Assembly (NCBI GenBank): GCA_014190355.1 | Contig: BJGH01000010.1 | Location: forward strand, 1 to 42,619 | Origin: Alphaproteobacteria bacterium | GTDB lineage: Bacteria > Pseudomonadota > Alphaproteobacteria > Rickettsiales > UBA1997 | DNA: 42,619 nucleotides | Direction of reading: 5' to 3' | Part shown: in pieces, positions 26,231-34,892 of the stretch | How positions within the stretch are numbered: position 1 is the first letter of the stretch | How the letters are laid out: the number at the start of each line of letters is the position of its first letter | Notes under the pieces: generated by a model | The model's input: the letters and a program-made list of their open reading frames with translations, nothing else | The model's database searches: none | What the model was told of the DNA's origin: nothing | Translations under genes and position numbers: made by a program

Positions 26231-26653
26231 TTAATAAAAGAAGAAGTTGCTAAAATGAGCAATAAAAAGAAGGTCAAAAGCAGTAAAAACTGTGACCTGA
26301 TTCCACTTAAAAAGCGGTTCACGAAGTAAAAATTTTCTCATAACTCTTTTAGCTCGATCTTTCTTTTCAGATATTTCGAGTTGTTTTTTTTCATCTGGAG
26401 TTAATTTGGGGTTTTTGGGCTTGCAACGGTGCAAAACATAAATATGCCAAGCAAAATAAAGCGAAACGATAAAAGCAATAAAGTTGTCTATAAAACGAAG
26501 ATCAATCCAGCGAACCAAATTATTAAAAACAAGATAGCTAAGCAAATAGGCTGGGATTCCCCACCAAAAAACTATAACTTTTATTTTTTCTTGCCCTGAT
26601 AAAGCTTTATAAAAAGACTCTTCAATAAATGTTAAAATTTGCTTAATATTCAT
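26231..26653 (-). CDS. Small conserved-looking inner-membrane protein of unknown function
   Basis: I do not recognise a named family. From the ATG at 26653 it has 140 residues; an ATG at 26674 would add seven hydrophobic residues. Three hydrophobic spans are seen: about 25-45 (VIVFWWGIPAYLLSYLVF), about 55-75 (FIDNFIAFIVSLYFAWHIYV) and the C-terminal end (FTAFDLLFIAHFSNFFFY). Between them lies a very basic loop, HRCKPKNPKLTPDEKK. This K-P-K-x-P-K-L loop recalls short hypothetical proteins I associate with alphaproteobacteria, but I cannot name one. It lies downstream of nuoC on the same strand (233 bases after the nuoC stop), where nuoD would be expected. Confidence 0.7.
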   Translation of the reverse strand: MNIKQILTFIEESFYKALSGQEKIKVIVFWWGIPAYLLSYLVFNNLVRWIDLRFIDNFIAFIVSLYFAWHIYVLHRCKPKNPKLTPDEKKQLEISEKKDRAKRVMRKFLLREPLFKWNQVTVFTAFDLLFIAHFSNFFFY

Positions 26654-26886
26654 AAATAATAAATTAATTATCAAATATTTTTTAAAATAATGAATTTTAG
26701 AATAGTAATAAAATAAATTAAGTTTTTTAAAAAAAAAATAAAAACTTGTTTTAATCCCATTAAAAATTATAACTATGAAACTTCAACTAGTTTTTCTAGT
26801 AAAAAATTATAAGTTTATTGTTAAAAAATAGAAAAAAATTTTTGGATTAAGTTTTTATAACCACCAAACTTTAGAAATTTTTAAAA

Positions 26887-27483
26887 TTATTTTTTGTCCT
26901 GAATATTAATCTTATACTGCGTTCCTTCCCAAGGCATTTCAAAATCAAAATTACGAAATTCTTGGGTCAAATTAACTGGTTCATAAACGATTTCTTTTTT
27001 ATCATCATCGTAACGAAGCTCGTTATAACCAGTGAGAGGGAAGTCTTTACGAAGTGGATAACCCTCAAAATTATAATCAGTAAGAATTCTTCTAAGATCA
27101 TCATGACCTGAAAAAACTATGCCATACATGTCAAAAGCTTCTCTTTCATACCAATTAGCATTAACAAAAACTTTGCAAACACTTGGGATTGTTTCATTAT
27201 CATCGAGCGCAACTTTAATGGTAAGACGATTATTTAATTTGTAACTCAGTAAATTATAAATCACCTCAAACCTTGGTTGACGGACTCCTAAAAGATCAGC
27301 TCCAAACAAATCGAGCAAAGTTTTAAAAGATAATTCACTGTCATCGCGTAAGAATGTTAATAAATCGTTAATTTTATTTTTATCAACATAAATTATTAGG
27401 TTTTCACCAACTATTGTTTTAATTTCAAGTTCAGGGAATTTTTCTTTAATGTAATTAGCTTGTAATTCTAGATTTTGAAACAT
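26887..27483 (-). CDS. nuoC: NADH-quinone oxidoreductase subunit C
   Basis: The 30-kDa subunit of the peripheral arm of complex I, near the quinone site. At 198 residues it is a stand-alone NuoC, not the NuoCD fusion of enterobacteria. The family signature is clear: WYEREAFDMYGIVFSGHDDLRRILTDYNFEGYPLRKDFP near residues 115-155, and an end with NLTQEFRNFDFEMPWEG. It follows nuoB by 11 bases. No nuoD lies downstream; the next gene is a small membrane protein, so the nuo cluster is broken here. No Shine-Dalgarno motif precedes the ATG. Confidence 0.97.
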   Translation of the reverse strand: MFQNLELQANYIKEKFPELEIKTIVGENLIIYVDKNKINDLLTFLRDDSELSFKTLLDLFGADLLGVRQPRFEVIYNLLSYKLNNRLTIKVALDDNETIPSVCKVFVNANWYEREAFDMYGIVFSGHDDLRRILTDYNFEGYPLRKDFPLTGYNELRYDDDKKEIVYEPVNLTQEFRNFDFEMPWEGTQYKINIQDKK

Positions 27484-27494
27484 AATTTTAAAAA

Positions 27495-28049
27495 TTATTT
27501 TTTAATTTTAGTATTGAGAGGAGCTTTGAATTTATTTTGAAAATTCTGCTGTCTTTTAATTTTACGCTGCAAAACTAAAACTCCGTAAAGCAAAGCCTCC
27601 GCAGTAGGTGGACATCCTGGAACATAAACATCAACTGGAATAATGCGATCACAACCACGAACCACTGAATAAGAATAATGGTAGTAACCTCCGCCATTGG
27701 CACAGCTACCCATTGAAATAACATAACGCGGTTCAGCCATTTGATCATAAACTTTACGCAAAGCTGGAGCCATTTTATTAGTCAATGTTCCTGCAACTAT
27801 CATAACATCTGATTGTCGAGGTGATGGACGAAAAACCATACCAAAACGATCTAAATCATAACGACTTGCTGCAGTCTGCATCATTTCAACAGCACAACAA
27901 GCTAAACCAAAAGTCATCGGCCAGAGCGATCCAGTTCTAGCCCAATTGACCAAATCATCTAGTTTGGCAGTGATAAATCCTCGATTATTAACCTCATCAA
28001 GAGCTTGATTAAGAATTAAATCTTGATTCAAAGGTGATAAGTTTGACAT
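27495..28049 (-). CDS. nuoB: NADH-quinone oxidoreductase subunit B
   Basis: The complex I subunit that holds the N2 [4Fe-4S] cluster, the last in the electron chain before quinone. Length 184 is normal. The ligating cysteines are present: the pair in [11 protein letters not shown], then [18 protein letters not shown] and [16 protein letters not shown]. The [28 protein letters not shown] block is also canonical. It lies between nuoA (46-base gap) and nuoC (11-base gap) on the same strand. Confidence 0.98.
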   Translation of the reverse strand: MSNLSPLNQDLILNQALDEVNNRGFITAKLDDLVNWARTGSLWPMTFGLACCAVEMMQTAASRYDLDRFGMVFRPSPRQSDVMIVAGTLTNKMAPALRKVYDQMAEPRYVISMGSCANGGGYYHYSYSVVRGCDRIIPVDVYVPGCPPTAEALLYGVLVLQRKIKRQQNFQNKFKAPLNTKIKK

Positions 28050-28095
28050 AAGTTAAAATTAATTTTATAAAAAAATGATAATAAAAATTTAATTT

Positions 28096-28557
28096 TTATT
28101 TCCATTCCAATGCTCCTCGTTTCCATTCATAAATGAAACCGATAGTAAGTAAACCAAGAAAAATCATCATCGAAACAAAACCTAAAACTCCAATTTGCTT
28201 TAAGGCAACAGCCCACGGAAATAAAAAGGCAATTTCTAAATCAAAAATAATAAATAAAATTGCCACCAAATAAAACTGAACACTGAATTTATTACGAACT
28301 ACTCCCTGCCCTTCAAAACCGCATTCATAAGGCGAATTTTTTGCTTGGCTGGGACGCATTTTATTGATAACAAATGGGATCAATATTATTACAATTGACA
28401 AACCAATAGCAACTACTAAAAAAATTAAAATTGGCAAATATTGGGTAGAAACACATTCAGCACTAGCAATATTTTTAACTAAAACCTTAGCATTATTAAT
28501 TAGCGAAGCATTAAGATCGGGGTTAGAAGCAAATGGATCGGCACAATTCATGGTCAT
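28096..28557 (-). CDS. nuoA: NADH-quinone oxidoreductase subunit A
   Basis: A small membrane-arm subunit of complex I, 153 residues with three spans (about 42-66, 95-117 and 124-147). The conserved YECGFEGQG loop and the [21 protein letters not shown] segment with the acidic pair are clear. The usual NuoA is about 120 residues; here about 35 extra residues precede the first span ([15 protein letters not shown] onward). A second ATG two codons in (28551) may be the start. It is the first gene of nuoABC and lies divergent from dapA with 161 bases between. Confidence 0.96.
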   Translation of the reverse strand: MTMNCADPFASNPDLNASLINNAKVLVKNIASAECVSTQYLPILIFLVVAIGLSIVIILIPFVINKMRPSQAKNSPYECGFEGQGVVRNKFSVQFYLVAILFIIFDLEIAFLFPWAVALKQIGVLGFVSMMIFLGLLTIGFIYEWKRGALEWK

Positions 28558-28718
28558 AAATACAAAGATAGCATTGTAAATTAAAAAAAATTTAATTGAT
28601 AATTGAATTTAATAAATTCTCAAATTATCTTTCATGAGTTAAGATTATTTTTATTAAAAAAATAAATCAATTCAAAAAATAATTTTTTACTCTTTCTGCT
28701 TAATTAATTTTAAATTTC

Positions 28719-29591
28719 ATGACCAATACTGCAACTTATACGGCAATTATTACTCCTTTTAAAAATGATAAAATCGATGAATTAGCCTTGGCAAATATTA
28801 TTGAGATGCAAATCAAAAATGGTATTGATGGTATTGTACCATGTGGAACAACTGGCGAATCACCAACATTAAGTCACGAAGAACATAATCGCTTGATTGA
28901 ATTAAGTGTTGAAATAGCTAATAAAAGAATCAAAGTAATGGCTGGAACTGGCTCTAACTCAACTCAAGAAGCGGTTACTATGACCAATTATGCAAAAAAA
29001 ATTAAAGCTGATTCCTGTTTAATTGTTGCACCATACTACAATAAACCTAATCCTCAAGGAATATTACAACATTTTCAAGAGCTCAACAAAATCGATATTC
29101 CATTAATAATTTACAATATTCCTGGAAGATCAGTTATTAACATTAGTGATGAGAATTTAGCAAAAATTGCCGAGCTAGAAAATGTTGTAGGTATCAAAGA
29201 TGCTACTGGTGATTTAGCTCGTGTTGCTAATTTAAGATTATTAGTAAAAAAACCATTTTTATATCTCTCTGGAGAAGATGCGACGGTTGTTGGTTTCAAT
29301 GCTATGGGAGGAAATGGGGTTATTTCAGTTACTGCTAATATTGCTCCAAAAATGGTTAGCGATCTCCAAAAATTTTGTCTAAATGGCGATTACAAATCAG
29401 CTCTTGCTTTACAAGACAAACTTACCGATCTTCACAATTCAATGTTTTGTGAAACCAATCCAATTCCTATTAAATATGCTATGAACCTTATGGGATTGTG
29501 TAGCCCCGAGATTCGTCTTCCCCTTTGTCAACCCTGCGATTTAAATAAAGAGAGAATCAAAAAATCCTTACAAAAATTAAACTTAATATAA
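28719..29591 (+). CDS. dapA: 4-hydroxy-tetrahydrodipicolinate synthase
   Basis: Condenses pyruvate and aspartate semialdehyde, the first committed step to diaminopimelate and lysine. The 290-residue length is standard. It has the TAIITPF opening, CGTTGESPTLSHEEH, the tyrosine in APYYNKPNPQGI, and the Schiff-base lysine in VVGIKDATGD. The SGEDATVVGFNAMGGNGVISVTAN block completes the barrel. It precedes a prepilin-like gene by 8 bases, so these two unrelated genes may share a transcript. DAP supply implies that the cell makes peptidoglycan. Confidence 0.97.
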   Translation: MTNTATYTAIITPFKNDKIDELALANIIEMQIKNGIDGIVPCGTTGESPTLSHEEHNRLIELSVEIANKRIKVMAGTGSNSTQEAVTMTNYAKKIKADSCLIVAPYYNKPNPQGILQHFQELNKIDIPLIIYNIPGRSVINISDENLAKIAELENVVGIKDATGDLARVANLRLLVKKPFLYLSGEDATVVGFNAMGGNGVISVTANIAPKMVSDLQKFCLNGDYKSALALQDKLTDLHNSMFCETNPIPIKYAMNLMGLCSPEIRLPLCQPCDLNKERIKKSLQKLNLI

Positions 29592-29599
29592 ACTCTCTA

Positions 29600-30466
29600 A
29601 TGATTAGGTCACATAGAGCTTTTTCGCTAATTGAAATTTCGATTGTAATAATAATTATTGGCGTTTTAATTTCAGGGATAACTCAAGGTGCAATTCTAGC
29701 TCGCAAAATGCGTTTACAAACTGCTCAAAATATTACTGCAAGCGCTCCGGTTTTATTAGTCAATGATTTAGTTTTATGGTTAGAAACTTCCTTAGAATCT
29801 AGTTTTGAAAATAACCAACGACAAAATAATGCCGAAATAAGTATCTGGTATGATAACAGTGCTCAAACTATTGTAAAAAATAATGCAACCTCTCCTGTTG
29901 GTAATCGTCCAATTTTTATTGAGAATGCTTTTAACGGCTCAATTCCTGGAGTTCGCTTTGATGGCGTAAACGATTATTTTAATTACAACGGCTCAATTTT
30001 AATCAGCAGATCTTTTACTTTTTTTGTTGTTGAACAACGACGAACTGCTAATGCTCAATATTTTGTAGGTGGAGCACAAGATTACGGCAATGATGTAAAT
30101 TTTCATATGGGATATGCCTCCACAACTGTATTAAGAGTTGGCAATTATGGTTTTAATGCAGGATTACAATATATTGATTTAACTGTTCCAGCATATACCT
30201 CACCAACCCCAACTCTTCACACCTTTATTCATAATAATAACTATGGAAAAAAATATTGGTACAATGGCGGAGTTAATCCTGATGCCTCAAACTCTCATAC
30301 CGCTCCATTGGTTCAGTTTAGTCAACCTACCATCGGACTTACCACTGGTCTTTATTATAATGGCGATATTGCTGAAATTATAATTTTTTCTCGAGCTTTA
30401 GATGATTCTGAAAGGATTGCCATTGAAGGATATTTATCGCGAAAATACGGCTTTAAAATTTCTTGA
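29600..30466 (+). CDS. Prepilin-like protein with a LamG-like domain
   Basis: A 288-residue protein that begins with a type IV prepilin signal: basic MIRSHR, cleavage after Ala7 before Phe8, Glu at +5 (AFSLIEIS), then a hydrophobic helix (to about 31). After a short linker comes a beta-rich domain (about 55-285) like concanavalin/LamG folds: LVLWLETS, IPGVRFDGVNDYF, SFTFFVVEQRR, and YNGDIAEIIIFSRALDDSER with YLSRKYG at the end. It would be processed by a prepilin peptidase and placed in a pilus or pseudopilus, perhaps as a tip adhesin; that is inference. It lies 8 bases after dapA. A paralogue with an extra C-terminal part sits at 31.5-32.8 kb. No pilus machinery gene is present. Confidence 0.8.
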   Translation: MIRSHRAFSLIEISIVIIIIGVLISGITQGAILARKMRLQTAQNITASAPVLLVNDLVLWLETSLESSFENNQRQNNAEISIWYDNSAQTIVKNNATSPVGNRPIFIENAFNGSIPGVRFDGVNDYFNYNGSILISRSFTFFVVEQRRTANAQYFVGGAQDYGNDVNFHMGYASTTVLRVGNYGFNAGLQYIDLTVPAYTSPTPTLHTFIHNNNYGKKYWYNGGVNPDASNSHTAPLVQFSQPTIGLTTGLYYNGDIAEIIIFSRALDDSERIAIEGYLSRKYGFKIS

Positions 30467-30513
30467 TAAACAGCTTTACCTTAATTTTTTAATTTTACTT
30501 AAATAATTTTTCG

Positions 30514-30553
30514 ATAATTCCTAAGCCTTGCTAAAACAAGGCGAAGGAATTAT
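30514..30553. terminator. Long hairpin, probable bidirectional terminator
   Basis: ATAATTCCT pairs with AGGAATTAT (9 bp), then a small AA/GA internal loop, then GCCTTG pairs with CAAGGC (6 bp) around a CTAAAA loop. It lies between the convergent prepilin-like gene and rpsD, which end on its two sides. A-rich and T-rich stretches flank it (AAAAAAATTTTT on the right, AAAAATTATT reading left). This is the strongest stem in the window's intergenic DNA and would serve both genes. Confidence 0.7.
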
Positions 30554-30575
30554 AATATTGAAAAAAATTTTTAAA

Positions 30576-31193
30576 TTATCTTGAGTAAAACTCGGTAATT
30601 AAATGTGGATGCATTTCAACTGCATAAGGAACCTCTGCAAAAGTTGGTTTTTGAGAGAATTTGACACTGTGGGTTTCTTTTTCAAGTTGCAAATAAGATG
30701 GAACATCTCTTTCCATTTTCTGTAAAGAGTCAATCACAATTGCTAAAGATCTGGATTTTTCACGAACCTGAACAACATCACCGACTTTTAAACGATACGA
30801 AGGAATATTAACAATTTTACCATTAACAGTAACATGTTTATGATTTACAAATTGACGAGCTGAAAAAACTGTTGAAACAAAATTTGCTCGATAAATAACT
30901 GAATCTAAACGAGACTCAAGAAGTGATACAAAGTTTTCACTGACATCGCCTTTTAAAGTTGAGGCTAATTTAAAAGTATTATAAAATTGTTTTTCTGAAA
31001 TGTTACCATAAACAAATTTCATTCTTTGTTTAGCTCTTAACTGCATTCCATAATCGCTTGATCGACCTTTTGTTGAAGCACCATGTTGGCCGGGACGATA
31101 ATTACGCTTAGTGAAGGGATCTTTTGCCTGTCCCCATAGACTAGCACCAAGTTTACGGCTAATTTTTTTCTTAGCACCTATTCTTTTTGTCAT
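30576..31193 (-). CDS. rpsD: 30S ribosomal protein S4
   Basis: A primary 16S rRNA-binding protein that nucleates small-subunit assembly. The 205 residues match the family length. The N-terminal RIGAKKKISRKLGASLWGQAKDPF and the RPGQHG stretch are typical; the S4 RNA-binding domain (about 95-155) includes ESRLDSVIYRANFVSTVFSARQFVNHKHVTVNGK. It stands alone here rather than in an alpha operon, as is common in alphaproteobacteria. It ends at the shared hairpin terminator and starts 263 bases before the second prepilin-like gene's end. Confidence 0.97.
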   Translation of the reverse strand: MTKRIGAKKKISRKLGASLWGQAKDPFTKRNYRPGQHGASTKGRSSDYGMQLRAKQRMKFVYGNISEKQFYNTFKLASTLKGDVSENFVSLLESRLDSVIYRANFVSTVFSARQFVNHKHVTVNGKIVNIPSYRLKVGDVVQVREKSRSLAIVIDSLQKMERDVPSYLQLEKETHSVKFSQKPTFAEVPYAVEMHPHLITEFYSR

Positions 31194-31455
31194 AAATATT
31201 GAAGTTTATTTTTCAATTATCCAAAGTAATTTTAAGATTATTTCAAATTAGTATCATTTTACAATTCAAGTTAAGAAAGATCTTAAATCAAAGAGATAAA
31301 ATGTTAGAAATATTTACTTAAAAATTTTTAAAAACATAACGTTTTTAAAGGATTAATTGGTTTAAGATTGAGTAATTATAAAAAATAATTTATAAATCTT
31401 TGTTAGTAATTTTAACTCAACATTATTTTATGTCAAACAATAATTTTTTTAGCTT

Positions 31456-32769
31456 CTAAGGTGTTAATAGAGCACAATTATTAAGTAAAGTAAATGTTCC
31501 ATCTGAAGAGCATGTATAGCCGACATTTCCAGCATAACCAGTTCCAGTACAAGGTAAGTTTCCAGAACCTACAACAACCGATGCCACATTAGTTCCTCCA
31601 TCAATGCCAAAGACTGAACATGATTTTTTGCAATAATTGCCATCAACTGTATATCCGCTAGCACAATTACATGATGATGAAGGAGTTCCGATTCCGTTTT
31701 GACAAGAATATGAAACAGATCCATAATAACCATTTTGATCACAATCTGCCGATCCAGTTCCTGGGGGAACAAAATTATTTGATGAACCAATTAAATTTAA
31801 AGGACAAAAATTAGCATACTGACAATTCGCTCCGCAATTACTTGGATCAAACATTTTAATTTTCCACTTCTTGGTGAGATATTTCTCAACTTCTTTACGC
31901 TCTTCAATTTTTAATGCTCGATTAAAAATAATTAACTCAGAAATTGAACCATTAAGTAATTCTTGAGTATATGATCCATCATCCCAAGCTCCAACTGTAA
32001 ATAATCCAAGATTCTTAGTACCAGTTACTGCTGATGTTGAAGTGCTAAATTGATCATTTAAAAAATGATGAACAATGAAACCATCATCAATAAAATAAGT
32101 CAGATACTCTCTTTGAGGTGTAATTTTATCAGATGAAAAAGAATTAACTTGATCTCCACCAGATGTAGAATAATAAATTTTATCAATTGGCGAAGAATTT
32201 ATGCCATAAACAAAACTGATATTTTCTGGTTCTCTTGGCCCTCTTGAGGCAATTATACTCTGAGTTGATGGTAATAATGCATTTGAACGAAACACTGCAA
32301 AAATTGAAACTTGATTAGCACTTGAAAAGTTTATGGTGTTATTTAAGAATCTTGCACCATTAAATTCAACACAAGGCAAAAGGTTTATACAGTTAGATCG
32401 AAAAACTGGAGCAGTGTCAAGATCAGCAGCGACTAAATTATTTTTCAGAACTTCTTGCGGATTAATATCTTTCCACATCATAACACGGTATCCTTCATCT
32501 GGGTCATCAGTATTAAAACTTTTATCTGAAACTGAATCAAACCAACCGATTAAACCTCTTATTGAGGATACTGGTGAGCTTTGAGTTAGTTGTTTGGCAA
32601 CAGTTAAACGCGATAAACCAACAAGGCGAGAGCTTTGGGTAACACCAACAACAAGAATTGCAATAATCATTAACACAATTGAGATCTCAACTAGGCTAAA
32701 TGCTTTTTTTAATTTTGGTGATTTAAGGTTTTTTATTAAACCATATTTTTTTATTTTTTGTTTTCTCAC
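31456..32769 (-). CDS. Prepilin-like protein with a LamG-like domain and Cys-rich C-terminal repeats
   Basis: A 437-residue paralogue of the 29.6-kb protein. After a long basic leader (1-22) comes the prepilin signal, cut before Phe24 (KKAFSLVEIS, Glu28 at +5) and a hydrophobic helix. A LamG-like domain follows (about 70-305; IRGLIGWFDS, CVEFNGARFLNN, VSIFAVFRSN, LNGSISELIIFNRALKIEER, YLTKKWKIK). The last 130 residues are cysteine-rich with a repeated G-Y-x-G-x-V-x-Y-x-C motif (about 345-365 and 407-425). Probable surface pilin-like adhesin; the peptidase and pilus genes are elsewhere. The basic leader is longer than usual. The chorismate mutase gene lies 17 bases upstream on the same strand. 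Confidence 0.8.
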   Translation of the reverse strand: MRKQKIKKYGLIKNLKSPKLKKAFSLVEISIVLMIIAILVVGVTQSSRLVGLSRLTVAKQLTQSSPVSSIRGLIGWFDSVSDKSFNTDDPDEGYRVMMWKDINPQEVLKNNLVAADLDTAPVFRSNCINLLPCVEFNGARFLNNTINFSSANQVSIFAVFRSNALLPSTQSIIASRGPREPENISFVYGINSSPIDKIYYSTSGGDQVNSFSSDKITPQREYLTYFIDDGFIVHHFLNDQFSTSTSAVTGTKNLGLFTVGAWDDGSYTQELLNGSISELIIFNRALKIEERKEVEKYLTKKWKIKMFDPSNCGANCQYANFCPLNLIGSSNNFVPPGTGSADCDQNGYYGSVSYSCQNGIGTPSSSCNCASGYTVDGNYCKKSCSVFGIDGGTNVASVVVGSGNLPCTGTGYAGNVGYTCSSDGTFTLLNNCALLTP

Positions 32770-32786
32770 TTTTAAGTGTATTTAAC

Positions 32787-33674
32787 TTAGTTAAGAATAA
32801 TTGGAGTAGGAAAATGCCCCATTACCTTAATGAATGGCTTGATATTTGATTGCGATAATTTTTTTAAATTTATATCCCCTTCTAAATAAAAACCATCAAG
32901 CTCAATAAGATAAAAAACTATTCCTGAAAGTTGTTGAATCTTAACTGATTTCAATATTTTAGCATTAAAATTATTTTTTTTGAATAAATTAATAATTTGT
33001 GCTTTATCAACTTGCGAATTATCTTCAAGACAAATAATAGTTTGATCTTGCATGGACTGCTCAGGATTTTTAATTGCTGCAGCAACCAGCTGAATATTAG
33101 ACTGTTTATTATCTTTTGAAAATTCTACAAAAGGAATTTTACAATATATTTTCAACCCTATTTGATTATTTGCCATATTTATCCACCAGTTTTCCTGAAA
33201 TGAATCTTTTTTGTTAAAATTATCATGGTCAGTTGGCAATAGAAACACACCAATATTAATTGAACCTTTTTGCATTTCGGCAATCAAATTTATATCACTA
33301 TCAAAATTGATTATATCTAAATTAGGTAAAAAATATTCTTTAACCAAATATTCATAATCCCCAATAGAACAAGGATTATGTATGCCAATTCTTAAAATTT
33401 GCTCTTTCATATTTGCTACGCAAATTATTTTTCGCCAAATACCTGCTATGGCTTGTTTCAAATAATTTCCTTCAACCGTATTAACTAAATTTTTTATCAT
33501 ATCAGATTCTCGAGCTGATTTAATATAAAATTTTTCATCATAATTCTTTTTTAAATCGATAACTCTTGGAATTATTGACATCCTCTGTTTTATTAAGTCA
33601 ACTATTTGGTTATCAATTTTGTCTATTTCAAATCGAATTTCTTGTAAATTTTTATTATGTTGATTATTAGTCAT
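32787..33674 (-). CDS. Chorismate mutase (AroQ-type domain with C-terminal extension)
   Basis: The N-terminal 100 residues form an AroQ helical domain: IRFEIDKIDNQIVDLIKQRMSIIPRVIDLKK, with the Arg and Lys that bind chorismate, then ARESDMIKNLV and a GIWRKIICVANMKEQ helix. The remaining 195 residues do not match a complete prephenate dehydratase I can recognise, though RIGIHNPCSIGDYEYL recalls its opening; a Gly-x-Tyr-Leu-Glu-Gly-type end (DGFYLEGDI) is like an ACT/regulatory region. Proteins of about 290 residues of this type lie beside metX-metW in many alphaproteobacteria, as here (divergent, 59 bases apart). It turns chorismate into prephenate. A degenerate P-protein is the alternative. 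Confidence 0.75.
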   Translation of the reverse strand: MTNNQHNKNLQEIRFEIDKIDNQIVDLIKQRMSIIPRVIDLKKNYDEKFYIKSARESDMIKNLVNTVEGNYLKQAIAGIWRKIICVANMKEQILRIGIHNPCSIGDYEYLVKEYFLPNLDIINFDSDINLIAEMQKGSINIGVFLLPTDHDNFNKKDSFQENWWINMANNQIGLKIYCKIPFVEFSKDNKQSNIQLVAAAIKNPEQSMQDQTIICLEDNSQVDKAQIINLFKKNNFNAKILKSVKIQQLSGIVFYLIELDGFYLEGDINLKKLSQSNIKPFIKVMGHFPTPIILN

Positions 33675-33733
33675 TTTATTTTAAAAAAGATAAATTTATA
33701 ATTTTGCTTTAATTTAATTAACCAAAAAAAACT

Positions 33734-34888
33734 ATGAAAGTCAAGTCATGTTTTGGACCAGACTATAAAGAATACGAAATTGGCGATATTGTTAAATTAG
33801 CTTGTGATAAACCTTTAAATTTAATTTGCAAAGAACAATTAGATAATATTGAGATTGCCTATCAAACATACGGCAAATTAAATTCAGATCATTCTAATGC
33901 AATTTTAATTTGTCATGCTTTGACAGGTGATCAATACGTCGCATCATATAATCCAATTACTCAAAAAAAGGGTTGGTGGGATTTTATGATTGGAGAAAAT
34001 AAACCAATTGATACTAAAAAATTTTTTGTAATTTGTAGCAATGTCATAGGTGGGTGCATGGGTTCCCTTGGTCCAAAATCTCTCAATCCAAAAACCAATC
34101 AACCGTATGGTATCAATTTTCCCGTAATTACTATTCAAGATATGGTTAACGTCCAAAATCTATTGATTGATCATTTGGGTATTAAAAAACTTCATGCGGT
34201 AATTGGTGGATCAACAGGAGGAATGCAAGCTTTGGCCTGGTCAGTTCTTTATCCTCATAAAATAAAACTGGTTATTCCAATTGCTACTTCATATCGTCAT
34301 TCTCCTCAAAATATTGCATTTCATGAGGTTGGAAGACAAGGAATAATGGCAGATAAAAATTGGTGTAATGGCAATTATTTGCAAGAAAAAAAATTTCCTA
34401 CTAACGGACTTGCTCTTGCCAGAATGACCGCTCATATTACTTACCTTTCAGAAAGTGCCTTACAACGCAAATTTGGTAGAGACCTAAACAATAAAAACTC
34501 CTTCTCTTTTAATTTTGATCGCGAATTCCAAATTGAAAACTATCTTCATCATCAAGGTAATAAATTTGTTGAAAGATTTGATCCTAATTCTTATCTTTAT
34601 ATCACGCGAGCAGTTGATTATTTTGATCTAGAAAGTGATTTTTCAGGAAATTTAAGTAGTGCTTTTAGAGGATTTGCTGATAACAAAGAAGGTAAGTTTT
34701 GTTTAATTTCTTGCTCTGATGACTGGCTTTTTCCTGCCCAAGAAATTAAAAAAATTACCAAAGCGTTGTCAGTTCACTCTATTAACACCAGCTCTGTTGT
34801 GATTTCAAGCGATGGCGGACATGATTCATTTTTAATTGAAAATGATATGTTAAAAAATACCATCAGTGGTTTTTTAAATCAAAATTGA
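33734..34888 (+). CDS. metX: Homoserine O-acyltransferase
   Basis: An alpha/beta-hydrolase-fold enzyme of 384 residues that activates homoserine for methionine synthesis. The nucleophile is Ser160 in the elbow GGSTGGMQALAW; the Asp is in SDDWLFP and the His in DGGHDSF near the end. The oxyanion region HALTGDQYV is canonical. Whether it uses acetyl-CoA or succinyl-CoA cannot be told by name alone; the metZ-type partner at 36.7 kb would fit succinyl, and many MetX proteins have been reassigned. metW follows after 4 bases, the usual alphaproteobacterial pair. The divergent chorismate mutase gene shares the 59-base promoter region. Confidence 0.95.
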   Translation: MKVKSCFGPDYKEYEIGDIVKLACDKPLNLICKEQLDNIEIAYQTYGKLNSDHSNAILICHALTGDQYVASYNPITQKKGWWDFMIGENKPIDTKKFFVICSNVIGGCMGSLGPKSLNPKTNQPYGINFPVITIQDMVNVQNLLIDHLGIKKLHAVIGGSTGGMQALAWSVLYPHKIKLVIPIATSYRHSPQNIAFHEVGRQGIMADKNWCNGNYLQEKKFPTNGLALARMTAHITYLSESALQRKFGRDLNNKNSFSFNFDREFQIENYLHHQGNKFVERFDPNSYLYITRAVDYFDLESDFSGNLSSAFRGFADNKEGKFCLISCSDDWLFPAQEIKKITKALSVHSINTSSVVISSDGGHDSFLIENDMLKNTISGFLNQN

Positions 34889-34892
34889 ATTT

